A DNA stretch of 64,000 nucleotides from Glomus cerebriforme (Eukaryota > Glomeromycota > Glomeromycetes > Glomerales > Glomeraceae): NCBI GenBank assembly GCA_003550305.1, contig QKYT01000061.1, positions 43,534-107,533 on the forward strand, in the 5' to 3' direction. This document shows, in pieces, positions 11,975 through 28,809 of the stretch. The translations under genes and the position numbers were made by a program. Position 1 is the stretch's first letter. Each line of letters opens with the position of its first letter. A model generated the notes under the pieces. That model was not told where the DNA came from. It saw only the letters and a list, made by a program, of their open reading frames with translations, and ran no database searches.

Positions 11975-12655
11975 ATGTTTGATACAAACCATGAAACCCA
12001 ATCTGATTCTACAACAAATGAGGAGCTATTTCTGAATTCTTTTAATTTCGATTTTAATTTTGAAGACCAAGATAAAAAGAAAACGAAAAAAATTCAGCAA
12101 GAAGCATTACAAAACGAAAATGTCGAGTATATACCTAAACATGATTACGATGGGGTACACTTTTATAATTAAATTTATTAAACATTTTTAACTTTTTAAA
12201 TTAAAAGCTTGACTATTGTGTAGTGGTTCTATACGCTTACGCCAGTCCCGATACTTCTTCGCTCAAAAGAAGGACCTAATCAACTAAAACAATCAATCGA
12301 TCATCTTTATTTTCATCGAAAATTTGAAGAATCTTTGACCTTATCACTTGAATTTATCGAATTTATCGAAAAATGTAATGGTCTTTCTGATGAAAAAGAA
12401 ATTAAACTTTATAATCCGAATAAATTAAATAATACTCGTGAAATTGTGGAGATTGCTTCAAGAAGCGCTTTGCAATTAGGAAATGTCGAATTGGCTGTTA
12501 ATTGTGTAAACAAACTGGCAAGTGGCAAAAAAAAAAAAAAAAAAAAAAAAAAATGAATTTATAAGAAATAAATAATCATATTTTAGGTAAATCTAATTAC
12601 CCAATAAGAATATCTATCCCTTAATCAAAAATTATTTCTTGGGTTAGAATTAGCA

Positions 12656-12706
<51 letters not shown>

Positions 12707-13362
12707 ATATATTAACCTAATAGATATCGAATGAGCCAGGACATATGCGATTGAGAGGGATCGTTTATGCAAAAGGAGGCCATTATGCAGGTAGTAGTGT
12801 TAATTTGTTTTTATAAGTCCATAAGGATTTTATACTATTTTGATTTTTTTTTATAGATTCAATATACTGGTACATAAAATATCTACAAGTTAGAAATAAT
12901 GATTACAAGATATGGAAGGAAATGGCATATACATTTCTTTATTGCTATTGTCATTCTGCACAATCTGAATTGGACTTCATAACAGATATTACGAAAGCAA
13001 TTCAAGAAACTCTTCATAATACACTTACAACGCAACTTGCTCTAATTTGTATTAATCGTGCTTATAAGCTAATGTTAATAACACCATGGGCAACTTCAAT
13101 AAGTTATATTAATTCGCGTTTTACACGTGAAAAACAAGAAATTGAAGACTTATCAAATTGTCTGGAGAAAGGAGGTGTCAACGTTGAAGAAACAATGTCG
13201 GTATTAAATAATTTAGATGATGAAACAATAAAAAATATTATAGCAGAAAACGGTTTAGAAGGTTTTGATTTTGGAATGGTAAGATGGATATTAACGGAAT
13301 CAAAGATAAGTGCCAATGATATAAATTCAATGGACCATGAACGATTAGCAAAGAATTTGTAG
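11975..13362 (+). CDS. Uncharacterised TPR-like protein
   Basis: I do not recognise this protein, but it is clearly a real gene. Four exons splice in frame: 11975 to about 12153 (ends HDYDG), about 12222-12506 (starts WFYTLTPVPILLRSKEGP), about 12723-12800 and about 12857-13362. The mature protein is near 350 residues. The middle (ALQLGNVELAVNCISNEPG then MRLRGIVYAKGGHYADSIYW) has the spacing of tetratricopeptide repeats, suggesting a helical scaffold. The C-terminal region is acidic and helical. The intron at about 12507-12722 contains a long A run and a T14-A29 junction; reading through it would give a false poly-lysine end. It converges on the PEX39-like gene with 90 bp between stop codons. 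Confidence 0.7.
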
Positions 13363-13452
13363 TTCTAGAATGATTTCTTTATAATATCAATATTATCAGA
13401 AAAAAAGTATATATATATATATATATTTCGTTTATTCAAAGTCATAATAAAT

Positions 13453-14247
13453 TTATATGTCGTTGTCATTATTCATATTTTTTTTCTCCCATGGCTTTGG
13501 ACGAGGTTTGATGGTGGGAATTGACGGATTTCCTTTGTTTAACTCGTTGGGAATTTGCTTAATTCCTATATTTAATATTAACATCAAAACTCTTGTATCA
13601 CAAAAAATTAATTTTGAATGATAATTGAAATGGAAGAAAACCTGGTATCGGTTGCTCTTCAGCTATCATTTCAACCAGTTGATAAAATGTTCGTGGATAT
13701 TGTGGATTATCTATTGATAAAGAATGCATAATGTAACATAAGCATCAGAAGAATAGTAATTTAACGCACTTCAAAAAATTTTTACCCGCAGTTTGCTCAG
13801 TTTGAGGATTATTGTTAACATCACTTTTTGAGGATGTTATAACAGACGATGATTCGACATTATCTTTAATGTTGGATGAAGCTAATTTGTTTGTGTTCGT
13901 TTTCCATGTTAGGTAATTATCGTAATCAAATTCTTGGATAACTCTAAATAACATTCCCAATCCAACTTAGCTTAATAATTCATTATGCAAATTTTAACAT
14001 AATATCTTACTTGGAATAATAAAAACATTTAGCTTTTTCTATGAGAGCATCTAATTTTTCCTTCGGCTTATCTTGGTGTGAATTAAGGATTGAAGGTAAA
14101 CCTGTCTGAAATTACTCTAGGTAAAATAATTGATTTTTAATAAAAAAAAATCGAAAAAATATTAAATATTGTGATTAACTTTACCTGAAAATTAGTATCA
14201 TTTTCAAAGTCATAATTTTCGAAAGCCTTAAAAATTTGCTCAGTCAT
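13453..14247 (-). CDS. PEX39-like peroxisomal import factor (KPWE motif)
   Basis: A small protein of about 165 residues in five exons, starting at the ATG at 14247. The N-terminal part has NYDFENDTNFQ..GLPSIL then EKLDALIEKAKCFYYSK. The C-terminal part has the conserved block FYQLVEMIAEEQPIPGIKQI followed by the basic motif KPRPKPWEKK. The 'PIPGI...KPWE' arrangement is that of the family containing human C6orf226 and yeast Yjr012c, which I recall being named PEX39, a cytosolic helper of PEX7 in import of PTS2 cargo into peroxisomes; the [K/R]PWE motif is the PEX7-binding element, also found in PEX13. The assignment rests on the motif and flanking block only. It is divergent from TIM21, with 138 bp between the two start codons. 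Confidence 0.65.
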
Positions 14248-14385
14248 TATTATAAAAAAAACCAATTGTCAAAGAAAAAGGGTTTGTGAACCTGTCAATC
14301 TTTGACTAATCATATCAATGTATAGCGTTATTAAACTGATAATCGATAATCTAATAACTGATAAAGCAAAATTCTTCGATAATGA
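14248..14385. promoter_or_regulatory. Compact bidirectional promoter, PEX39-like / TIM21
   Basis: Only 138 bp separate the two divergent start codons, so promoter and 5' UTR elements must be shared or overlap. A CCAAT box (ACCAATTG) lies near 14261, close to the minus-strand gene. A peroxisomal and a mitochondrial import factor share this region. Confidence 0.4.
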
Positions 14386-15615
14386 ATGATGAGTTTTAAT
14401 ATTTTACGTATTCAATTTATTCACTCGATACGAACGTTCGGAATTCGATGTTCACCATTTCAAAATAAATCTATAACGATACCTTTTATAACGGTTAATG
14501 CAAAACAAAATAAATCCATATCGAAACCTTTTATAACGGTTAATGCAAAATTTATTGCAAGTTTATCAAATAATAATAATGCTAGCAAAGCTTTATTTGG
14601 AAGACAATATGTTACAAGTATTCCTTCGCGTAGAAGTTCTAAAAGTATAGTTGAAAGAGAAAAGGCTAAAGAATGGGGCGAGATGACTATAGGACAAAAG
14701 GGTATTTTTATGTTGATATTGAAAATTAATTTATTCTCTTACTAACATAAAATCTTTTTTTTTTTGTCATTGTGTTTTTTTTAAATGAAATAAGTTGTTG
14801 GGGCAGCAAAAGTCACAACAAATATCAGTATAATTGCTATAGGAATTGGCGTTTTTGGTATCATGACATTTTATTATTTATTTTTCTCAATTAATCAGAA
14901 ATACTTTTGTAATTAACACGATTTTCTTATAATATAGGTGTGATCATTTATTTTGCTTTAAAGGAACTATTTAGTTCATCAGGTTCAACTAAAATGTTCA
15001 GTGAAACTTTAGAGAAAATTAGATCAAATTCTGAGGTAAAATCAGAAATCGATATATCATCACTCATCAGCAAAATTATTGATTCCATTTTGTCAAATTA
15101 AAGTGTCAAAAAATCCTAGGTACACCAATAAAAGCTCACGGAGGTTCGAGTTCAAGTGGAAGAAGACGTAATCGTTTAGTTCGGTAATATTTTATTTGAT
15201 TAATCATAAATCAAATTTTTTTAAAGAAAACTTTAATAATCTTTCTTTTCTTTAGATTTCAAGAAGTAACAAATACTGATGGATCACAGCATAAATTAAT
15301 GCAATTTTATCTTGAAGGTTCTGTAACACATGGTATAGCTTTGCTTGATATGATCAAAGTATGTTTAATAATGAAATTTGAAGAATTTATTTGGATATGT
15401 TTATTTATTTGTGTTGTTAATTTAGAATAATAAAGGAATATGGGTCACGAAATATTTGGTCGTTTCCATACCAGGTAAAATTATTTTATTCTTGATTTTT
15501 TAATTTTTAAATTAAATTAATTTATTATTATAATTTAGGATATAATAAAAAGATTTTTGTGGAATATAATGATGATGTTAATAAGGAAAATGACAAAGAA
15601 CAAGAAACCGACTAA
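14386..15615 (+). CDS. TIM21: Mitochondrial inner-membrane translocase subunit Tim21
   Basis: Subunit of the TIM23 presequence translocase; its intermembrane-space domain contacts TOM and links TIM23 to respiratory complexes. Six exons encode about 240 residues. The N-terminus is rich in Arg, Ser and hydrophobic residues and lacks acids, as expected for a presequence. A single membrane segment (SIIAIGIGVFGMFYFALKEL, about 14825-14965) is followed by the Tim21 fold, with SLGTPIKAHG, RRRNRLVRFQE and LEGSVTHGIALLDM. The C-terminus is acidic. The presequence contains a 45-bp tandem duplication (14464-14508 and 14509-14553) that repeats a 15-residue unit beginning NKSI. Adjacent ATGs at 14386 and 14389 could both start translation. 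Confidence 0.9.
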
Positions 15616-15820
15616 TCATCTTTATTAAATTAATCTTGCATCACTGAGATCACACTTAAAAGTGATATTGAAAATTTACTAATTGTACTAATTTATCATT
15701 ACTAATGAGAGGATGATATTACATGTCCATTATCAGATTTTGTGATAGTGCCATTCATTTATTATTTTTATTGTCCTTAAAAAACTATTTTAGTAAAATT
15801 GATTATGTCATATTAACTTA

Positions 15821-16923
15821 CTAAACAAATAAATCAGTAAAGAATTCATCAAAGTCCTCCTTTATCACTCTTGGATCATCTCTAATTGGTGTGTACACTT
15901 TTTTTTTAGGTGAATCCTCGGGATTATTATTCATTGTTTCTTAAAAGAAAGTTTAATTAGTAAATAATATTATAAAAGCTAAATTATTATTATAAAAAGT
16001 TTTTACCTGACTTTTGTCTTTTTGAACCTTCAGGACTTCTTTCATTTCTCATTATATTTTGATCTGGGCTATTCTCACGTTTTTTCTTTTTACTAGTACT
16101 TTCTTCAAAAGATTCTCCTTTTCTTTTTTTATGTCTTTCTTCATGTCCATCCCTGTAAGTTTCTTTTTTCTCTGTTTTAATTTCTTGATGTTGTTTATTA
16201 TAATTTAATTTATCAGAACATTTTGGGCATAATTTAATTTTAACTAATGCATTTTTCTTTTCTCCATCTTCCATATAGGCAAAATTAACCTCCCAAGATT
16301 TTAATTCACTTGTATTTGAACATCTTGTTGATGCACAAATGAATTGGCCTTTACCCGTTATAACTTCTTTTTCAATTCTCCATCTTAAAGCAATCTACAA
16401 ATTGATTTTTTTTTAATAAAAAATTTACCAAAAAAGGGCCAAAACATGTAAATGTATTTACCCTTCCTTCTTTATAATATTTTAATTCGGCAATACAATA
16501 TTCTTTAAATAATTTATCGTAGTATTTTTTTGCAACGCGTTGCTCCCAGCTTAACTCTTCTTCTTCTTCTTCCTCTGTTCGAAGAAATCTAATTATATTA
16601 AATACATTTCGATTAACTATTTACAAAAAAAAAACCAGAAAAAGTATAAATTGTGTAAAACTTACTTATGATTTTCTTTTAGAATATCGAATTCGGTCTT
16701 TGTTTCTACACATGTAGATGTTTGGGCAATTTTTCGATTTCGTCCATAGAAATTAACATAATCCCTCATAAACTTTTTATGTCGAGCATACTAATAAAGA
16801 AAATACGCATTATTATTAGTCAAATAGCAAAAAAAAAAATAATGTTTATTAAATATAAAGCCTTACCGCATCCAAACCTTGTAAATTATCACGAAATATT
16901 TTTTTCTTGTATTCATCTGACAT
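15821..16923 (-). CDS. FRA10AC1: FRA10AC1-type spliceosome-associated protein
   Basis: Nuclear protein found in catalytic spliceosomes (C complex). Five exons, ATG at 16923, stop at 15821. Signature blocks follow human FRA10AC1 in order: YARHKKFMRDYVNFYG, FLRTEEEEEEELSWEQRVAKK, KYYDKLFKEYCIAELKYYKE, ALRWRIEKEVITGKGQFICA and LKSWEVNFAYMEDGEKKNAL. Four cysteines (CASTRC and CPKC) form a probable zinc site. A Lys/Arg/Glu-rich tail with KKKKR-type nuclear signals follows, and the protein ends with the acidic DFDEFFTDLFV, the family's usual end. It converges with TIM21 (205 bp between stops). An inverted CCAAT box (GATTGGCTG, near 16988) lies about 65 bp upstream of the ATG. Confidence 0.9.
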
Positions 16924-17371
16924 TTTTATTATAAATTAATGCATTAAAATTTTCAGTCAATCAAATAAAATTAAATTCTGTATTTTGATTGGCTGAATCC
17001 ATCCTCTGATAAATACAATAAATGAATTGATAATTAACTCATTATCGTCATTTGTTCTTTATGAGATAACTTTGATTTGGTCATCAAATCATTGGCATTT
17101 ATAGAGGACATAGATTAAAGAGAAACAAGTTGGGTGAAATGGAATTTCTATTGACATTTTACTTTACAGTTTCTCAACATTCTTAATCAAATCTTTTATA
17201 ATGTTCCGACTGCAATAATAATATTTATTGTTTTTTTTGTACTAAGATTAAATTTGTTTTATTAACGGAAAGATTAATTACATTTTTTTATTACTATTAA
17301 AATTATTTTATCCTTAGCCAAAGATGACCATTAAAATACATTAGTTTACTCCAAATTTATTTAACTTCCGA
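16924..17371. other. Intergenic between FRA10AC1 and the LSH-type remodeller
   Basis: About 450 bp of AT-rich DNA that should hold the FRA10AC1 promoter (with the inverted CCAAT box near 16988) and the 3' UTR of the remodeller. I see no gene here. Confidence 0.5.
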
Positions 17372-21469
<4,098 letters not shown>

Positions 21470-24400
21470 TATGAACTTGAAAGCCGTCAGGGTTAGACTG
21501 GAACTTTCTTTCTCCTTTTCAATTAAAATAATGGGCGCGTCAGTGAGTTACAAGGAGTTTTGGAAGAAGTTAAAGTAACTTTACGAATATATATTTTTTT
21601 TTATTGATTTGATCTGATTATATAATTCACTTGATAATTTTCTTTTTTAACAATAAAAATGCATGGAATTACTTTCTGATTTCCTTTTCAAGAATGAAGT
21701 CACGTTAATAAACTTTGATTTAATAATACTTCTTTGAATCGTGAGACGTAAGACTATGCGCATGGCCTAGCACTCTTTATATCATTAGATCCAAGTTTTT
21801 GTGCGAGGGATTTGATGCGGCTATATTTGAATTAATTAGCCCAAGTGAAAATAAAGAGTATTGATTATACGTAATATATATAAATAATAAATAATACATG
21901 TAATACATGCGAAAATCTTTAGAAATATAAAGAAATTATCAATAAATATATTAAAAATAAGGGATTTGTTTGGACGGAAAAACCAAAAATAAATAAATAA
22001 AGGAATGCGACAATTTAATTTACATTGTGATTTTGCAATATTCTTTTATTCCCCTATTTTAAAAAGGATCGTACAAATTGATTGCATCGAGAAATTCTTT
22101 GTATAATTAAGAATCGTATTTTATCGTGTAATGTCTTAGTCACGTCATTCACGTGATTATTCGATTAGTCATACATTTTCGTTTTTTAGTGTAGAACGTT
22201 TCAAAAACCATATTCACACTGATCATGAAAGACATTAATCCAAACATATGAAGTTCAACCTATTATTTTGTGTTTTAAACGCTTATGTGCTTAAACAAAG
22301 GTTACTTTCTTTTGCAGTAAATCCCAATACTTTTGCCTGACAAACAGATTTATTTCTATACAAACGAGATTTCTTATATAATATAGAATGGCGTGACATA
22401 AATGATAAGTCTACTATAGCTAATATGTATTAATTAAATATGACTGTTGATTTCATATTAGCATAACAATTTAGATTTTTCGTTAATATCTAAAAATTTA
22501 TTATATTTTGGGAGTGTTTTATTACTTCCTTATAATTAATTAAGAATCGAACTTAATACTGAAATAGTAGATATGAAAAAAGTGAATGAATTGCCCTTTA
22601 CAGATGGTTGTTTTAAAATTTTTATTTTTAAAAATAGTATGCATTTGTAATTTACTCCTGGAAATGCAGTTTTATTAAAAAAAATTATAATATATTTATT
22701 ATAAGTAATTATAATTGTTACTTTGTCAGATATCTGATATGGCAAAATAGCTAAATATTAATAATTAAAAAACTAAGATCAATAAGAGTATTATACTTAT
22801 AATAAATTAATTTTTTTTTTTAAGAAATAACAGGTTAATTGTATATTTTATTAAGTAAATAAAGATTATTGGTCTTAAATTTTCATTAAAAACAGTAATT
22901 ACTCTTGGTTTTTCAAAAAAATATAACTTGCTAAATATAATAAAATGTTATTTTAATTTCTTATTAGATAAAAAGTTTTTTTTAATATTATTATACTTTA
23001 AAGTTTTAGCATTTCTTTATTGTTTTTAATAATATTTCAATTTATTAAAATTCAACCATATATTAAACTAAAAATATTAAATTTAAGAAATATAATAATT
23101 ATATATTTATTAAAAAANAAAAAAAAAGATTTAATAAAAAAAAAGTAAATAATATAAAAAAAAGAAAATAACAATAATATAAATAAAAGTAAAAATATTA
23201 TAAATAAACAATTATAAGAATTTTGTTAAATATTACTACTGATAAATGTTATCATTTAATTTTAGTTAAAAATTATAATTTTGGCCAGAGTAAAACTTAT
23301 CATAAAAATATTAATTTGATTAATAAACATGCAAAAGAAATATGATTAATTATATTAAAATTTTAAAGTAATTTATCGCCATGGCGAGTATCACGTGATT
23401 CATAATTCCGGCCGGAATTAAATGATCTGCAATGAAATTGCCTTTTTGGATACGTAAAGAGGGAATCACGTGATTAACATAAAATTTTGGCCGGAATTAT
23501 GGCATTAAGAAATTATGCACATGATAAATAGGTGATAAATGAATTTCATCTATCAAAAAAATTCTGTCTCTAGAATGCTTAAAAAAAATGAAAAATGAAG
23601 ATGTGATGCAGGAGTAGTGACAGATATTTATTACTATGATCACGTGATTCTGCTCTACTTTAGATGTCCCTTTTTTTGGAAATCTTGTGTAATCCAAAAT
23701 TTCAATTTTTGAGAGAAATAAAATTCTTTTTTTGGGAGATATTTAAAGTCATGTTCAATCACATGATTCAAAAAAAATTATTTTTCTAAATAAAACTTTT
23801 CTAACTTATATAATCTTTTTAAAATACATATAGTAAATATATTTTAGTTTACTTTACAAGTTTAATTAGAACGCTTAATAAGGTTTAGAACATCATTTTT
23901 TATTTATTTGACTTTTTTCATGTTTGTTAAAATTTATTTATCCATTTTTGGATATAATCAGCAAAGATCATTCGTTCATGTAAAGTCAAAAACACTATTT
24001 AAAATCAACTTTTTTGACTTAAATAATCTTGCAGAGTATACTAAAATACATTTATTCTATAGGTTTTAAGTTCACATTAATCTTAATTTATAAAATATTA
24101 AAATATTTAATATTTAAGTTATTTCAAATCATGTGATTGAATACGGTTTTAAACACCCTCTTTTTTTGGATTATATAATATTATCTAAAATCTAAATAAG
24201 AAAATTTTGGCCAGTGTTATAAAATTTGGGTAAAATTAAATATAACATGTAACAAATAGTATTATCATATCGAAAAAATTCTGTTCTTAGAATAAATAGT
24301 AAAAATGAAAAACTATGATATGATGTGAAGGGTAACAAATTATTATATAGTATAAGTCACATGATATAATAGATCATATGACAGGGTGGTGATGCATTGC

Positions 24401-24771
24401 TATAGCAATAAATTACTTTTTTCTAAAAAAAATATATTTTACTTATAAAATCAAAATTAACTTGATATTAAAAATTATTAATGATTAAATCAACTAATGA
24501 TTACTTAAATACAATAATTAAGTAAAATTTAATTAAATATACTTAATCATATAATATTTAAGTAATTAATTAAATAATTAATTGATTATTATATATTTAA
24601 ATATATTGATTTTATCTATAAAAATATATTATAATAAAAAAAAATTGAAAATAAGCTAAATTAATAATAGTTATTTAAATTACAATTTACTTAATAAAAA
24701 TATTAATTAATTATTTTTTTGATTTACTTAATTATATAAATATTTTAAGTACTTAATATATTTAAAAAATT
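21470..24771. other. Gene desert with degenerate repeats
   Basis: No gene seen. 21470-22400 is the upstream flank of the remodeller gene. 23390-24390 holds two degraded direct copies of one unit offset by about 720 bp: each has TTTTGGCC (23485, 24205), then AAAAAATTCTGT and a GATGTGA block, and each carries palindromes of the form TCACGTGAT or TCACATGAT. 22400-23390 and 24390-24770 are near-pure AT. There is an N at about 23117. Confidence 0.5.
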
Positions 24772-26416
24772 TTTTTTTTTTTTTGAAGACAAGACAGAAT
24801 GAATATATTTTATTTATTAGATAATATAGTGCACATTGTCAAAAAACTATAAAGACATATAATCTATATTATATTCTCTACCATAATGTGAAAAAACACC
24901 GCTTTTTACACTTATATAATATGAGTTCTCAAAGTGAGAACTGAAATAAAATCTCTTTAGATACAAACTATACTCTGATTCTTTTCTATATCCTAGTGCT
25001 AGACCTAAAAAATAATTCCTTCAGTCAATTCTCCTAAATCTTCCCTTAAGATAAATATCTTTACCTAGTTTACCTGAATTTCTTTTCAACACAATGGGTC
25101 TTCAAACTAGCATGAAATATTAATAAATTTCTAGAAACTAAATGCTAGTACCAATCTTTAGAATAAAGGATATTATGATGTCCAAATTTGAATTTTTAAA
25201 CTAATATGAAATATTTTAAGAAGATTTATAGAAATTGGCTATAATACCAACCTTCAGTTATCTAAAGAATTATAACTAAAATATACAGCAGGAAAAAAAA
25301 ACTACAAAAATACCTCTATTTTTCTATCCCTACTAAGCCAGTTTCCTGATCACTCTAATAGATATTTCAGATGAATCAAATCAATTACTTATACTATTTC
25401 ATTAGAAGGCTAACACCAAAAATCTTGTTACTTTCCCATTTCAGTAGAAATCCTTTTACAATAGGCCAATTCCTAATGACCTGGAGTATTCAATAATTTA
25501 CAGAATCGAGGTGATTACTTATGCAAATTTTTTTTGAAACTTTCTTCTTAATCCTGTCTAAGAATTTTTATCCTTGCCATAGCCTACTCAAACTAATTTC
25601 TCACGTTATTGCATTCTGACCTAGTATTTTATATCTTCATAAACCTTTTTAACTTTTTTTAATTTTTTTTAATAATAACACATTATATTATCTTAAGAGG
25701 CTAAATAGAAATTACTACTGTGAAATAAAAATTAAAAAAATATAATAATAAGAGAACCAATCATCAACAGATGATTGGCTGTCAATCAATTTTTTCAGTA
25801 TCTTCTATCTTCTGCCTAAAGTACCACTTCACTATATATGAAAAAATTTAGAACCAAAGAATCCAAAAATTATCTTATGATATACAGTATACTCTTTAGC
25901 TAGGTTGGTATTTATCTTCATAGATATGAAAAAACTGATATTCTACCACCTTTTCACTAATTAAAACAATTATAAAAATTAAAATAAAAGGTAAATTTTA
26001 CCAAACTTTTACATCAGAAAAGACTCTTCCTGCCTATGCATTAACTTTGCAAAAAATTGCTTTACTTTTAAAAAAACTTTATGCTAAGCTTGCTTTTGGA
26101 TCCACTAAAAGTAGTCACAAGTCCTACTCTTCCATTTTGTACTTGTAAAAGATACTTTAGAATACCAAATGATCCTTTGGATATTAACTTAGAATAAAAC
26201 ATAGGTAACTGGAAATTATCATGAACCTAACTTGCAAAGAAATTTAATAAACTAAAGATTATTATTCATACTTCCTAAAGTTTCCTAATTAACTTCAATA
26301 ATATAAAATAACTTTTCTTAAGACTAAAAGAGTGCAAAATAGCAAAAAACACAACTTTTCATTTCTAAACTTCTTGGAAGAAATGGGCGTAAGGATCAGC
26401 AGGAAGAGTTACCCCC
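24772..26416 (-). mobile_element. Poly(A)-tailed retroelement, copy B
   Basis: Minus-strand relative of the element at 357-2741. The tail appears as a T run at about 24772-24784 followed by GAAGAC (CTTC-A on the minus strand). The element's 5' end is at the right (GGGGGTAACTCTTCCTGCTG on the minus strand, about 26396-26416). Flanking duplications are TATTTAAAAAATT (24759-24771) and TATATAAAAAATT (26417-26429), 12 of 13 identical. Length is 1645 bp, and I see no long ORF. Confidence 0.75.
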
Positions 26417-28089
26417 TATATAAAAAATTATTATTTAAGTCACTTGATTTAATTAATTAAAATTAACTTTAATTAACTTGAATTAATATTTTTTTTTGTT
26501 AATATATATATGATTCTTTGAAAAACAATTTTGTAAATTATAGTATCAAGATTTATATATATCATATTATTATTTATTTTTCTTTTTTACCCTTTTAAAA
26601 GATTTATCTTATAATGTATAATATGAATCTAAAGGTAATAAAATTTTAGGATTTATTTGAATTATTCTATTATTTAAATTTATATTTGATTAATTATAAA
26701 CTGATATCTGATTTAGAATTTATTAAATAAATAAATCCTATGAATTATTTGAATTATTTGAATTATTTTAAATTTAATAATATAATTTCAAAATACAGTT
26801 CAAATATAATATTTTTATACTTACAGTATATACTATATATGATTATTCTTTTTTGAAATATCTTTGAACCTATTATTTCTTCATTATTAGTCTCTTCTTA
26901 ATATTCATTTTATCTTTTAATAACTTAATAATAACTTTTATTACTTGTTTTACATTATTATACAATTCTTTTTCTTCTTCTAAATCCTTTTTTAAAGCAA
27001 ATTCAGTAAATCAAATATTAAGAGAATTTTTGCTTATACAGAATATTCCATCTGAAGTATAAAAGATAAAATACTAATTTGTAATTATTGTAATAATTTC
27101 ATAAATATAGTTGAAGTTATTCTTAACATATTTACATTAGACTAGATTTTAAGTAAAATCTATAATTATTTAATATAATTTTTTTTCTATAATATAAATA
27201 AGTTTCTTAAGGACCTTTATTGTATAATTAATATAATTAGTATTTTTTTTTACTAATAACTTCTAATTAAAAAGCTAAAATAATCTTTTTTTCTATTATT
27301 CTTTTAATAATATATAGCAAAATATAAAAGATAACCAAAATATAACTATTGGTAAGTATATAGTAGTTTTTATATTTCTTAATCTGTACTTTATTTTCTT
27401 TACATATTATATCAATTTTTCATCACCATCTTCAAGTATATATATTATTAAAAAATAAAATAATGAAGTTAGCTTATCCATTTATTAACTTATATAATAG
27501 TTTATAGATTAATTGAACTTAATACTTAATAAAAATTGATATATTGTACTTATTTTATTATTATTAATCCTATATTTTACTAATACTTTTTTTTAAGTCT
27601 TTTTAAATCCTATGTGATAAAAATAAGTATTTTTTTTTTCTTCTTATACTTCTTGATGAAGTCTATAAACTTTGATATAGGTTATATTTTCGTTTTATAT
27701 TATTTAAGTTTTACTTGAGAAGTTATATCTATTAACTTTTTCTTTGTAAATAAATAAATAATTTTCAAGCTAATTCTTACAAAAAAAATAAAGATAAGAA
27801 TATTATATTCTCAAAATAAAAAAGTAAAAAAATGCTATTATTAAATTTTATTTTCAAGAATCTGAAATTTAAGTCCAAGAATTTTAAAAAACTATTTCAT
27901 TCTAGAAGAAAACTAGAAGAAAAAGAAAAATAAATAAATTAATAATAATTAAATTAAGTTAAAAACAAAAAATAAATTAGATTTATATTTTTAGAATTAC
28001 TAAAGTTATTTTTAAAAAAGCTTAAATAGAAAAATGAAAAGTAAATACTATTTAACAATAAATAAAAAATTTTTTAAACTTACTTATTC
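26417..28089. other. AT-rich desert with faint coding relic
   Basis: No intact gene. On the minus strand 26873-27020 there is one coding-like open stretch of about 45 codons (TEFALKKDLEEEKELYNNVK and on to a stop), probably a decayed exon. The rest is low-complexity AT with T-rich + strand segments. Confidence 0.35.
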
Positions 28090-28785
28090 TTATATTTCTA
28101 GAAGAATTCTGCCAAAATTGCTATTCTAAAAGAAGAAAATAATAATTTTAAATATCCAATTGATTGATCAAAATTTTTCATTTTATTATTCATATTTAAT
28201 TGATTTAAAGAATTTTACTTGGTTGATATACTAAATCATGACAAATTTGCTAACTCCATTAAGTTTTTTTTAGTAAATAAAGAATATGCATTTGTAAAAA
28301 ACTTTGAAGAATTTAATGAAAAGAAAAATAAAATAAACATTGATTCTGTTTTTAAATATTTCTTTGTGTAAATATTAAAATTTCTTTCTCCAATTTATCA
28401 TTATTGTTTTCTTATTTTCTATAAAAATAGAAAAAAAGAAATGTTTAAATGTTTAGTACTATTTTTTAAATATTTCTTTTTTTGAGTTAATACTAAATCC
28501 TCTCTTCAAACTTAACATTGCTGACATTTGTTGTCTTTAAATATTTACAAATGTACTGTAATTAATCTTTATTAGTAAATCAGGCCCTTTATTTTAAAAT
28601 TTTAATGTATAAATTTTGTATAATAATAATTTTAAAAAGAATTTTATATGCTAAAAGGAACTTATGCTTGGTGCTATAAAAATTACTACCTATTTGAATA
28701 TACTTATGTTTAAATGGATTACTTTAATGAATTAAAGTTTGAAATTATATTGGGTTAGCAAATTTTAATGAATTCCAAAAATTTA
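28090..28785 (+). pseudogene. Unrecognised coding relic
   Basis: Three coding-like open stretches on the + strand, separated by stops and frame changes. They are FLEEFCQNCYSKRRK (about 28095-28140), a 55-codon stretch including YLVDILNHDKFANSIKFFLV (about 28206-28370), and KGTYAWCYKNYYLFEYTYV followed by MDYFNELKFEIILG (about 28635-28755). Residue composition is protein-like and unlike random AT-rich translation. I do not recognise the family; a decayed transposon or multicopy gene is most likely. It ends about 25 bp before the stop codon of the oppositely oriented RsfS-like gene. Confidence 0.35.
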
Positions 28786-28809
28786 AAATCTTTCAATTGT
28801 TTGATTTAT

